Source of the DNA: Leptolyngbya sp. SIO4C1
GTDB taxonomy: Bacteria; Cyanobacteriota; Cyanobacteriia; Phormidesmidales; Phormidesmidaceae
DNA: 23,812 nucleotides
NCBI GenBank assembly: GCA_010671975.1
Contig: JAAHIA010000019.1
Span: forward strand, 1 to 23,812
Direction of reading: 5' to 3'
Made by a program: the position numbers and the translations under genes
The notes under the pieces: model-generated
The model's input: only the letters and a program-made list of their open reading frames with translations
Told to the model about the DNA's origin: nothing
Databases searched by the model: none
Shown: positions 15,747-22,738 of the stretch, piece after piece
Numbering within the stretch: the stretch's first letter is position 1
Layout: each line of letters opens with the position of its first letter

Positions 15747-16850
15747 ATGGTGCATTCCCGGTCTCAATCTCTATCGACTCAGCCTGAGCTGGCTCAGCCC
15801 CCTCGCCTGCTGATTACGCTGGGCGACCCAGCGGGGATTGGGCCAGAAGTGGTGCTCAAAGCGTTGTCCCGAGCGGACCTAACCGCTCAGGCTGAGATCA
15901 CGCTCGTAGGCAGTCGTCGCTGTCTGGAGCAAACCTATCGTCAGCTGGGCGAGCCTGCCAATCTATCTCAGTTTGCGCTGATTGAGGTGCCGAGCGGGCC
16001 GCTGCCGCCGCTTGGCGCTGGCAGTGCCGCTAGCGGTGACCTCAGTTTTAAAACGCTCAAAACCGCGATCGCGCTTGCCCTGCGCGACGGCTATGACGCG
16101 ATTGTCACTGCCCCGATTGCCAAATCGGCCTGGCTGGCGGCCGGTCATTGCTATCCTGGGCAGACCGAGCTGCTAGCTGAGATGTCGGGCGCTGAGCGCT
16201 ACGGCATGCTGTTTGTCGCCCGCTCACCGCACAGCGGCTGGACTTTGCGAACGCTGTTAGCCACAACGCACATTCCGCTGCGGCAGGTACCCGATGCCCT
16301 CTCGCCTGAGCTGATGTCGCTCAAGCTGTCGCTGCTACTCGGCTGCCTGCAGGAGGATTTTGGCATTGCTCAGCCGAAAGTTGCGATCGCTGGGCTCAAT
16401 CCGCATAGCGGCGAGCAGGGGCAGCTAGGACGAGAAGAGCTAGACTGGCTGATTCCCTGGCTCAACGAGCAGCGACAGCAGTTTCCGCAGGCGCAGTTAA
16501 ACGGGCCGGTGCCGCCGGATACGCTCTGGGTCAAACCTGGGCAGGCCTGGTACCAGCCAGGGGTGGCTGCCCACGATGGCTATCTAGCGCTCTATCACGA
16601 TCAGGGCCTGATCCCCGTGAAGCTGCTGGCCTTTGACCGCGCGGTTAACACGACCATTGGGCTGCCGTTTATTCGCACCTCGCCCGATCACGGCACCGCG
16701 TTTGATATTGCTGGGCAGGGCATAGCTCAGCCAGAGAGCATGATTGCAGCGATTGAGCTAGCGATTGAGCTGAGCCAGCAGCGGCTAAAGTCATCAAAAC
16801 ATCACAAATTTGCCAAATCTGCTACCTCAAATTTCACAAAAAATTGTTGA
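15747..16850 (+). CDS. pdxA: 4-hydroxythreonine-4-phosphate dehydrogenase
   Basis: 367 residues from the ATG at 15747; an in-frame TTG at 15723 would add eight. PdxA oxidises 4-phosphohydroxy-L-threonine with NAD in pyridoxal phosphate synthesis and uses a divalent metal. The family opening LLITLGDPAGIGPEVVLKAL is intact. Then come VTAPIAKSAW, the metal histidines in GHCYPGQTELLAE, LLATTHIPLRQV and YLALYHDQGLIPVKLLAF, and the closing TSPDHGTAFDIAGQG. The C-terminal 25 residues (SSKHHKFAKSATSNF) are Lys/Ser rich, use AT-rich codons unlike the rest, and extend beyond the conserved core. It is soluble and likely a homodimer. Confidence 0.95.
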   Translation: MVHSRSQSLSTQPELAQPPRLLITLGDPAGIGPEVVLKALSRADLTAQAEITLVGSRRCLEQTYRQLGEPANLSQFALIEVPSGPLPPLGAGSAASGDLSFKTLKTAIALALRDGYDAIVTAPIAKSAWLAAGHCYPGQTELLAEMSGAERYGMLFVARSPHSGWTLRTLLATTHIPLRQVPDALSPELMSLKLSLLLGCLQEDFGIAQPKVAIAGLNPHSGEQGQLGREELDWLIPWLNEQRQQFPQAQLNGPVPPDTLWVKPGQAWYQPGVAAHDGYLALYHDQGLIPVKLLAFDRAVNTTIGLPFIRTSPDHGTAFDIAGQGIAQPESMIAAIELAIELSQQRLKSSKHHKFAKSATSNFTKNC

Positions 16851-17213
16851 CCAAAGTGATAATTGACTGCTGGTAAACGCAGTCGTAAGCTGCCTAGCTG
16901 AGCCGGTTTGAAAACTTTCTAACCAATTTCCACTGCCTGGGCTTGCCATCCTGCTTTACAAAAACGGAACATTTGTTCACTCGCATCTGCCTCAAAATCG
17001 GTTGAAAATAGGGATTGTCCACATTTCACATTCCGGACATTTTTTGTAAAATTAACTACAGAAATCAAGTCTATCCTTGCAGCCAAAGCCTTCATTCAGC
17101 TAAGCGCGCAGCTTTTAGGCCCAGCTCCCAGACGGTGGGCCGCCTCAAAATACGTAGCTCAAAACAAACTCAACCCTGATTTACCCTTTGCTTTTTAACT
17201 AGGATTGGTCGCT
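16851..17213. other. 363-bp intergenic region
   Basis: This is noticeably more AT-rich than its surroundings. I see no open frame with a ribosome site, no tRNA and no strong hairpin behind pdxA. It includes a candidate promoter at 17024-17052 and a TGTCC/GGACA dyad (17016-17020 and 17035-17039) overlapping it. The long 5' leader (about 155 bases) of the downstream gene could hold regulation or a small RNA, but nothing specific is recognisable. Confidence 0.5.
17024..17052 (+). promoter_or_regulatory. Candidate promoter for the DUF4327-like gene
   Basis: TTTCAC (17024-17029) and TAAAAT (17047-17052) are separated by 17 bp in an AT-rich context. A TGTCC...GGACA dyad flanks the -35 half. The predicted leader is long, so a closer promoter cannot be excluded. 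Confidence 0.35.
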
Positions 17214-17435
17214 ATGCTTCAGTCGCTTCACTACTCCTTTAGCTCCATTCAAGACGAAGCTCGAGAGCTGGTTTACCAAGGCGTGGTTAGCCGTCAGCAG
17301 CCGATCTACACGCTTTGCCGATATATCCCAGCTCGTGAATGGGCCTTTGTCGAAGGGGCTTTAGAAGAAAACGGCTTTTTACTGAGAGATCGCATCAGCG
17401 ATCTGATGGGTCGCGAAGATTGGGATAGTGATTAG
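17214..17435 (+). CDS. Small cyanobacterial protein, DUF4327-like
   Basis: 73 residues from the ATG at 17214, with AGGA ten bases upstream; a TTG at 17205 is in frame but less likely. The block DEARELVYQGVVSRQQPIYT followed by LCRYIPAREW and LRDRISDLMGREDWDSD matches my recollection of DUF4327, a family restricted to cyanobacteria with no assigned function. It has no membrane segment and is acidic at the C-terminus. The gene is monocistronic: long leader, strong terminator behind. Confidence 0.8.
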   Translation: MLQSLHYSFSSIQDEARELVYQGVVSRQQPIYTLCRYIPAREWAFVEGALEENGFLLRDRISDLMGREDWDSD

Positions 17436-17491
17436 ATCGATGGCTAGATCTCGGCTTCGCTGATCTCAGCTTGAGCTTGAGTAACCTCCGT

Positions 17492-17518
17492 GCGGCTCAG
17501 TGCCTGAGCCGCTTTCTT
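17492..17518 (+). terminator. Rho-independent terminator after the DUF4327-like gene
   Basis: GCGGCTCA (17492-17499), loop GTGCC, then TGAGCCGC (17505-17512), a perfect 8-bp GC-rich stem followed by TTTCTT. It lies 57 bases after the stop at 17435 and just before the end of the convergent DUF72 gene. Confidence 0.8.
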
Positions 17519-17532
17519 GTGGGTTGCCGCTG

Positions 17533-18426
17533 CTAAAACAGCGCCAGCTGTTCTGGCGAGGGCGGCGACGGCAGCGGCGGCACAGCAACGCCAGCCTGCT
17601 CTAGCAGCTGCTGAAAATAGCCGGCGATCGCCGGCGACTCTGCCTCCTGCGGGCAGTGCACAAAGAAGTAAACCTGAGCGCCCTGACTGAGCGCCCGGTT
17701 CACCCGGTCCACCCAGCCGGTTAGGTAGCGATGGTTGCGCATCAGCTCAGGATGCCCGATGTATCGCACCAGCGTAAACGGCGCTGTGATTGCAGGCTGC
17801 AGCGGTACCTGGGGCTTGCGTCGCTGAGACTGTCGCTGCGGATCGTCAGCGGCCTGCTGCCAGTCATATACGGGGCGGCTGTCAAGCAGCACGCGCCCCG
17901 CTCGATGCTGTCGTAGGAGCGCATTCAGCCGTGTCGCATTGGGTGCCTGAAACCAGTCAGCATGGCGCACTTCAACTGCCAGCGGTGTCGCTGCTGACCA
18001 GCCCTGTAAAAATTCCGTCAAATCTGGCCACTGAGCTGGTCCATAGCTCGGCGGCAGCTGCGCAAAAATCGGCCCTAATCGCGGCCCTAGCCCCTGCATG
18101 AGATGGTCAAAGGTGCGGGCTGCTGACAGCTGCGGCGCCACGGCCCCGGTATGCGTGATTGAGCGTGGCAGCTTGGGGCAAAATCGAAATGACTGAGGCG
18201 TCTCCTGAGCCCAGCGGGCCACTGTGGCAGGCGTCGGTACGTGATAAAACGTCGTATTGCCCTCAACCGCTGTGAGCCGCTCGCCGTAGCGCTGCAAAAA
18301 GTCTTTAGCCCGGCTGCCCGGTGGGTAGAAGCGACCCACCCAATCTTTGTAGGCCCAAACCGCGCAGCCTAGCCAAAACTGCCCGCCTATCTGTGTCCTG
18401 TCTGCTGCCTGCTGCCTGCTCGTCAT
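17533..18426 (-). CDS. DUF72 (YecE-like) family protein
   Basis: 297 residues. DUF72 proteins adopt a TIM-barrel-like fold, and their biochemical role is not established. Visible family features are the opening GCAVWAYKDWVGRFYPPGSR, the EGNTTFYHVPTPATVARWA block, FRFCPKLPRSITH, IFAQLPPSYGP, LAVEVRHADWF, and near the end VYFFVHCPQEAESPAIAGYF. The Pro-rich C-terminus (VPPLPSPPSPEQLALF) is probably flexible. It starts at an ATG at 18426, and the first 15 residues are not conserved-looking. It is transcribed divergently from msrP across 96 bp. Confidence 0.88.
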   Translation of the reverse strand: MTSRQQAADRTQIGGQFWLGCAVWAYKDWVGRFYPPGSRAKDFLQRYGERLTAVEGNTTFYHVPTPATVARWAQETPQSFRFCPKLPRSITHTGAVAPQLSAARTFDHLMQGLGPRLGPIFAQLPPSYGPAQWPDLTEFLQGWSAATPLAVEVRHADWFQAPNATRLNALLRQHRAGRVLLDSRPVYDWQQAADDPQRQSQRRKPQVPLQPAITAPFTLVRYIGHPELMRNHRYLTGWVDRVNRALSQGAQVYFFVHCPQEAESPAIAGYFQQLLEQAGVAVPPLPSPPSPEQLALF

Positions 18427-18451
18427 CTTTCTCTAGCGATCGCGCATCGCC

Positions 18452-18480
18452 TTAGCTGCCTGCTCTGCCAACGTTACAAT
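18452..18480 (+). promoter_or_regulatory. Candidate msrP promoter
   Basis: TACAAT (18475-18480) is a good -10 box 42 bp before the msrP ATG. The hexamer 17 bp upstream, TTAGCT, is a weak -35. The region also lies directly upstream of the divergent DUF72 gene. Confidence 0.35.
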
Positions 18481-18522
18481 GCAAACAGGCCTACTGCGCT
18501 ACTACATTCGTTTTCTCTCCTC

Positions 18523-19503
18523 ATGGTATTTAGCAAACTTCCTCCTGACTGGCAGCTGCCTGAAACGCTTGTCACGCCCGAAGCCGCCTTCTTCAATCGT
18601 CGTCGCTTCATGAAAACCCTAATTGGCGCAGGCGTTGGCGCATCGCTAGCTGGCTGTCGGCGGCCGCTCACCTCAAAAGGTTTAGCCGAGCTTAAATCAA
18701 CCTACGGCCAGCCAATCAAAAGCGTCGTGGAGAACCCTGCCTTTGCCAACTTAGATCGCCCCGTCACCGAGCAGCGCTTCGCCAGCCGCTTCAACAACTA
18801 TTACGAATTTGGCATGACCAAAAACATTTGGCCCAATGCCCAAAAGCTGCCCACCGAAGACTGGAAAGTCGAAGTCACGGGCCTAGTCAAAAATCCTAAA
18901 ACCTACGATCGCGACGACCTGCTCAGCGCCTTTCCGCTAGAAGAGCGCGTCTATCGCTTTCGCTGCGTTGAAGCCTGGGCGATGGTAGTGCCCTGGATTG
19001 GCTTTCCCATGCGCAGGCTCATCGAAGCCGTTGAACCCACCGCAGCCGCTAAATTTGTGCGGTTTCAATCCTTTTACGATCCCAAAATTACCGAAGGGCC
19101 GACAGTCTCTTTTTCAAATCTGCCCTGGCCCTATCAAGAAGGGCTGCGGCTCGAAGAAATGGCAAACGAGCTCGCCTTTTTCGCGGTTGGCATCTACGGT
19201 CGCACGCTGCCCAAGCAGCACGGAGCCCCCATTCGCATGGTGCTGCCCTGGAAGTATGGCTTCAAGGGCGCTAAATCTATTGTCAAGATCGAGTTTCTAG
19301 CAGAGCAGCCCGCCACCTTCTGGAACACGATTTCGCCCAACGAATATAAATTTGAAGCCAACGTAGAGCCCGACGTGCCGCACCCCCGCTGGTCGCAAAA
19401 AACTGAGCGAATCGTTGGTGAAGGCAACAACTGGGACTGGGAGCGACGCCCAACGCTGCTCTACAACGGCTATGGCGACTACGTTGCCAGCCTGTATAGC
19501 TAA
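18523..19503 (+). CDS. msrP: Protein-methionine-sulfoxide reductase, molybdopterin catalytic subunit (MsrP/YedY)
   Basis: 326 residues. MsrP repairs oxidised methionines in envelope proteins using a molybdopterin centre. A twin-arginine export signal is clear: RRRFMK (26-31), then the hydrophobic stretch LIGAGVGASLAG. The molybdenum-ligand Cys is Cys148 in YRFRCVEAWAMVVPWIGFP. Other family blocks are NNYYEFG, GLVKNP, YGRTLPKQHGAPIRMVLPWK, YGFKGAKSIVKI, HPRWSQ and RRPTLLYNGYGDYVASLY. The signal ends in LAGC (42-45), a lipobox-like sequence, so the protein may be a Tat lipoprotein. The usual membrane partner MsrQ (YedZ) is not adjacent; instead a 78-residue gene follows 14 bp downstream. Confidence 0.94.
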   Translation: MVFSKLPPDWQLPETLVTPEAAFFNRRRFMKTLIGAGVGASLAGCRRPLTSKGLAELKSTYGQPIKSVVENPAFANLDRPVTEQRFASRFNNYYEFGMTKNIWPNAQKLPTEDWKVEVTGLVKNPKTYDRDDLLSAFPLEERVYRFRCVEAWAMVVPWIGFPMRRLIEAVEPTAAAKFVRFQSFYDPKITEGPTVSFSNLPWPYQEGLRLEEMANELAFFAVGIYGRTLPKQHGAPIRMVLPWKYGFKGAKSIVKIEFLAEQPATFWNTISPNEYKFEANVEPDVPHPRWSQKTERIVGEGNNWDWERRPTLLYNGYGDYVASLYS

Positions 19504-19517
19504 GCCGGGAGGCACCT

Positions 19518-19754
19518 ATGTATACTGCCGACCATCTGGCCAATCCCGACCACATCCATACTGTCTTTGCCTTTCCCTATCACGGCCTAGAAATTCAAAT
19601 TACCAGCACCCAGCACGACGGCCAAACGCTCTACACCGCCTGGGTCAACTATGATACCGGCAGCGCCGTCGCCGTCCCCAAAGCGCGATCGCGCGAAGAA
19701 GCCATCCAGCGCGCCAAAGCCTGGGCAAGACAAAAGTTTGAATGGCCTACATAA
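19518..19754 (+). CDS. Small protein of unknown function downstream of msrP
   Basis: 78 residues. The ATG follows GGGAGGCACCT, a strong ribosome site, 14 bp after the msrP stop, so it is very likely translated from the same transcript. There is no signal peptide, cysteine or membrane helix, which places it in the cytosol. The pattern is short strands (TVFAFPYHGLEIQITS, TLYTAWVNYD, SAVAVPK) followed by a C-terminal helix (SREEAIQRAKAWARQKF), a beta-sheet-plus-helix mini-domain. It contains several His and Tyr but no recognised motif. A link to methionine sulfoxide repair or molybdopterin handling is inferred from position only. Confidence 0.75.
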   Translation: MYTADHLANPDHIHTVFAFPYHGLEIQITSTQHDGQTLYTAWVNYDTGSAVAVPKARSREEAIQRAKAWARQKFEWPT

Positions 19755-19917
19755 TGGCAAAGCGATCACTGCCCGCAGCGCGACATCTAAAACCATTTGC
19801 CCTGAACGTTCGCCTTGCCAATCCTCAATCCGCACAAAAAATCCCAGCGCTTCATTAAAACCTACTTACAAACCCCACCACCCCGCGCCTCGAATGCTAA
19901 GATCCAAACTGGCATTT

Positions 19918-19932
19918 TGATAATGATTATCG
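19918..19932 (+). promoter_or_regulatory. Zur/Fur-type metal regulator box
   Basis: TGATAATGATTATCG matches the 7-1-7 palindrome TGATAATNATTATCA at 14 of 15 positions (the last base is G, not A). This is the type of operator bound by cyanobacterial Zur; Fur boxes are similar. It ends ten bases before the ATG of the ABC ATPase gene, where binding would block transcription or transcription start. Confidence 0.8.
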
Positions 19933-19942
19933 TTTCGTCGAC

Positions 19943-20683
19943 ATGCTAGAGGTGCAAAATCTCTCAGTCAACTATCGTGGTCTGCGCGCGATAGACAATA
20001 TCTCGCTACGGCTACAGCGGGGCGAACTGGCCGGTCTCATCGGCCCCAACGGTGCCGGCAAAAGCACGCTGATCAAAGCCATGCTGGGTTTAGTGCCTAC
20101 CCAGCGCGGTCAGGTTTTGCTAGACGCCTGCCCGCTCTGCCGCCAGCGCCATCGCGTTGCCTACGTACCGCAGCGATCGCAAATCGACTGGGACTATCCC
20201 ACCAGCGTTTGGAACGTTGTCACCATGGCGTTGACCAATGCGCAGCAGTGGTGGCGTCCCAGCCGTGGGGCCAAGCGATTGGCGGCCGAAGCGCTTGAGC
20301 GCGTTGATATGCTCGCCCTGCGCCATCGCCCGATTGGTGCGCTCTCTGGCGGTCAGCAGCAGCGCGTCTTTCTTGCCCGCGCGCTGGCCCAGCGCGCTGA
20401 CGTCTACTTCTTTGACGAACCCTTCACCGGCATCGACAAAAAGACCGAAGGCTTAGTGCTGGCTCTATTTTCAGAGCTGAAGCAGGCCGGCAAGACGCTG
20501 CTGGTGTGCAGCCACGAATGGGGCGACAGCCTGATGCGCTACGATCGGCTGCTGCTGCTGAACCGACAGCTGCTGGCGAACGACTGCCCTAAGGCCGTGC
20601 TGACGCTCGAAAATATTCACCGCGCCTATGGCCAGAATCTGCAGCGGCAGGAGGCGTATCAAGACCTGCCGTTTGTCTGCTAA
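19943..20683 (+). CDS. Metal (zinc/manganese-type) ABC transporter ATP-binding protein
   Basis: 246 residues. All ABC ATPase elements are present: Walker A GPNGAGKST (34-42), Q-loop in VAYVPQRSQIDWDYP, signature LSGGQ (134-138), Walker B VYFFDEP (154-160), and the His switch in VCSHEWG. The VPQRSQIDWDYPTSVWNVV segment is typical of the Zn/Mn/Fe uptake group (ZnuC, MntA, SitB). The Zur/Fur-like box immediately upstream favours zinc, but manganese or iron cannot be excluded. No Shine-Dalgarno is visible between box and ATG. The permease follows after six bases. A substrate-binding protein gene is not found here. Confidence 0.9.
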   Translation: MLEVQNLSVNYRGLRAIDNISLRLQRGELAGLIGPNGAGKSTLIKAMLGLVPTQRGQVLLDACPLCRQRHRVAYVPQRSQIDWDYPTSVWNVVTMALTNAQQWWRPSRGAKRLAAEALERVDMLALRHRPIGALSGGQQQRVFLARALAQRADVYFFDEPFTGIDKKTEGLVLALFSELKQAGKTLLVCSHEWGDSLMRYDRLLLLNRQLLANDCPKAVLTLENIHRAYGQNLQRQEAYQDLPFVC

Positions 20684-20689
20684 GACTAG

Positions 20690-21535
20690 ATGTCCTTCCT
20701 CACCGATCCGCTCAGCTACGACTTTATGCGCTACGCGCTGCTGATGGGGCTGCTGATTGGCGCCTTCTGCCCGGTGATCGGGGCTTACCTAGTGGTACAG
20801 CGCATGACGATGCTCGGAGACGTGATTGCCCATGCGGTACTGCCAGGGCTGGTGCTGGCTAATTTTTGGCAGATCGGCTTTGCCGTGGGGGCCTTTGCCT
20901 CCGGCATGATCGGGGCAGCGGTAATCAACTGGATTCGGACACGGTCGCGAGTAAAAATTGATGCTGCAATGGCGCTGACCTTCGCCAGCTTTTTTGCGCT
21001 CGGCATCCTGCTGCTGTCGCTGCTAGAGACCGGCCTAGATCTTGAAAGCCTGCTGTTTGGCGATATTCTCAGCGTCACCGTAGGCAATCTCTGGCAAACT
21101 GCCGTGATCGCGCTGATCTTGGTCGCGCTGGTTGCCTGCTTCTACCGACCGCTGCTGTTTTTTACCTTCGATCGCATTGGCGCCGCCGCTGCCGGGCTGC
21201 CGGTTGCCTGGCTAGAGGCCGGGCTAATGGCCGCCATCACCCTCACGATTGTTGTTGGTCTGCAAATGGTCGGCGTAATTTTAGTTATCGCGCTGATGGT
21301 CGGCCCCGCTGCTACTGCCTACCTGCTGGTGAAAGAGCTGCATCAGATGATGATCTGCGGTGCCGCTGTGGGCGCGATCGCAAGCACAGTCGGCATCTAT
21401 CTCAGCTACTACTTCGACTGGCCCACCGGACCGGCGATCGCCCTAGTGGTTTTTGCTGGCTTCCTGCTAGCGCTGCTATTTAGCCCCAGCCAAGGCATCC
21501 TCACCGCCCAAAGTTCCAGTAAAATCCAAAATTAA
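20690..21535 (+). CDS. Metal ABC transporter permease (ABC-3 family, ZnuB/MntB-like)
   Basis: 281 residues, very hydrophobic, with about eight membrane helices. Family traits are the N-terminal MRYALLMGLLIGAFCPVIG, VVQRMTMLGDVIAHAVLPG (the conserved ALxGDAIAHAVLPG-type block), RVKIDAAMALTFASFFALG with the acidic residue after the helix, and the late MVGVILVIALMVGPAATAYL. Metal ABC permeases of this fold form the homodimeric channel for a periplasmic binding protein. It is co-transcribed with the ATPase, six bases apart. The stop is eight bases from that of the convergent hemB gene. Confidence 0.92.
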   Translation: MSFLTDPLSYDFMRYALLMGLLIGAFCPVIGAYLVVQRMTMLGDVIAHAVLPGLVLANFWQIGFAVGAFASGMIGAAVINWIRTRSRVKIDAAMALTFASFFALGILLLSLLETGLDLESLLFGDILSVTVGNLWQTAVIALILVALVACFYRPLLFFTFDRIGAAAAGLPVAWLEAGLMAAITLTIVVGLQMVGVILVIALMVGPAATAYLLVKELHQMMICGAAVGAIASTVGIYLSYYFDWPTGPAIALVVFAGFLLALLFSPSQGILTAQSSSKIQN

Positions 21536-21543
21536 CCGCTGCT

Positions 21544-22527
21544 TTACCCTTGTAGCCACCGCGCAATATCCTTCGCATGGTAGGTCAAAATCAGATCGGT
21601 GCCGGCCCGCTTAAAGCTGGTCATCGTTTCCATCACGACTTTCTCTTCGTCGATCCAGCCGTTCAGCGCTGCCGCCTTGATCATCGAATATTCGCCTGAG
21701 ACGTTGTAGGCCGCCACCGGCAGGTCGCAGGCTTCTTTGATGCGCCAGATGATGTCCATGTAGGCCAGCGCTGGCTTCACCATCAGCATGTCAGCGCCTT
21801 CGGCGATATCTAGCTCGATCTCCTTGAGCGCTTCGCGCCCGTTCGCCGGGTCCATCTGATAGGTTCTGCGATCGCCAAACTGCGGGGCGGACTCAGCCGC
21901 ATCGCGGAACGGCCCGTAGTAGGCAGACGCATATTTTGCGGCATAGGACAGAATCGGGATCTCCTCAAAGCCGCCCTCGTCTAGCCCGCTGCGAATTGCC
22001 TGCACAAAGCCATCCATCATGCCAGAAGGGGCGATAATGTCTGCCCCAGCCTGCGCCTGAGACACGGCGGTTTTCTTCAGCAGTTCTAAAGTGGGATCGT
22101 TGAGCACGCGCCCGCTCAGATCGCCCACTTCTAGATAGCCGCAGTGACCATGCGAGGTGTATTCACACAGGCAGGTATCGACAATTACGATCAGCTCTGG
22201 CGCCGCCTTTTTGATTGCAGCGGTCGCCTTTTGCACAATGCCGCAGTCGTGCCAAGCACCGGTAGCGTCTTCATCTTTAGTCTCAGGAATGCCAAACAGA
22301 ATCACGGCCGGGATGCCGAGGTCGTAGACTTCTTTGGCCTCTTCAACAATCTTGTCAACCGAAAGCTGGTAGACCCCAGGCATTGACTTCACTTCTTGAG
22401 AAAAGCTGTCTCCGGGCACCGCGAACAGCGGATAGATTAGGTCGCTGGTGGCGACTACGTTTTCGCGCACCATGCGGCGAAGTTGGGGATGGCTGCGCAG
22501 ACGGCGGGGACGGTGGGTAGGAAACAT
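21544..22527 (-). CDS. hemB: Porphobilinogen synthase (5-aminolevulinate dehydratase)
   Basis: 327 residues. It condenses two 5-aminolevulinate molecules to porphobilinogen, the first common tetrapyrrole step feeding chlorophyll, haem and bilins. The Schiff-base lysines are Lys198 (SYAAKYASAYYGPFRDA) and Lys251 (MLMVKPALAY). The metal loop is DTCLCEYTSHGHCG with Cys119, Cys121 and Cys129, the cysteine triad of zinc-dependent enzymes rather than the Asp-rich Mg loop of plant enzymes. Length and domain order are normal. The start is an ATG at 22527. The gene is transcribed divergently from bioY and converges on the metal transporter. Confidence 0.97.
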   Translation of the reverse strand: MFPTHRPRRLRSHPQLRRMVRENVVATSDLIYPLFAVPGDSFSQEVKSMPGVYQLSVDKIVEEAKEVYDLGIPAVILFGIPETKDEDATGAWHDCGIVQKATAAIKKAAPELIVIVDTCLCEYTSHGHCGYLEVGDLSGRVLNDPTLELLKKTAVSQAQAGADIIAPSGMMDGFVQAIRSGLDEGGFEEIPILSYAAKYASAYYGPFRDAAESAPQFGDRRTYQMDPANGREALKEIELDIAEGADMLMVKPALAYMDIIWRIKEACDLPVAAYNVSGEYSMIKAAALNGWIDEEKVVMETMTSFKRAGTDLILTYHAKDIARWLQG

Positions 22528-22648
22528 AGCGCTTTCTTAAGACAGGTTCAGACAAATTCGCTGAGATTAAGTCTAAAGCCTGGGCTGGCTACCCATAGCG
22601 GTTGCTGTCAAAAAAGTAACGTTCTGTAAAAACTGTCAGCGGTTGCCC

Positions 22649-22693
22649 AGTGAACTAATGAGTGAACTAACGGCTGCCGCAAAGCGATACAAT
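22649..22693 (+). promoter_or_regulatory. Direct repeats and candidate -10 box before bioY
   Basis: AGTGAACTAA occurs at 22649-22658 and 22661-22670 (12-bp period), followed by TACAAT at 22688-22693, a good -10 box 45 bp before the GTG start. The second repeat sits where the -35 region would be. The repeats may bind a regulator (biotin-responsive by inference only) or reflect slippage. Confidence 0.4.
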
Positions 22694-22738
22694 GGGCGTC
22701 CGCAGCCACAGATATTCTAGAAATTTGATTGAGGAACC

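Noticed and set aside
16851..17213. tRNA or riboswitch in the largest gap
   Set aside because: No T-loop consensus, cloverleaf-length stems or recognised riboswitch core could be found by eye.
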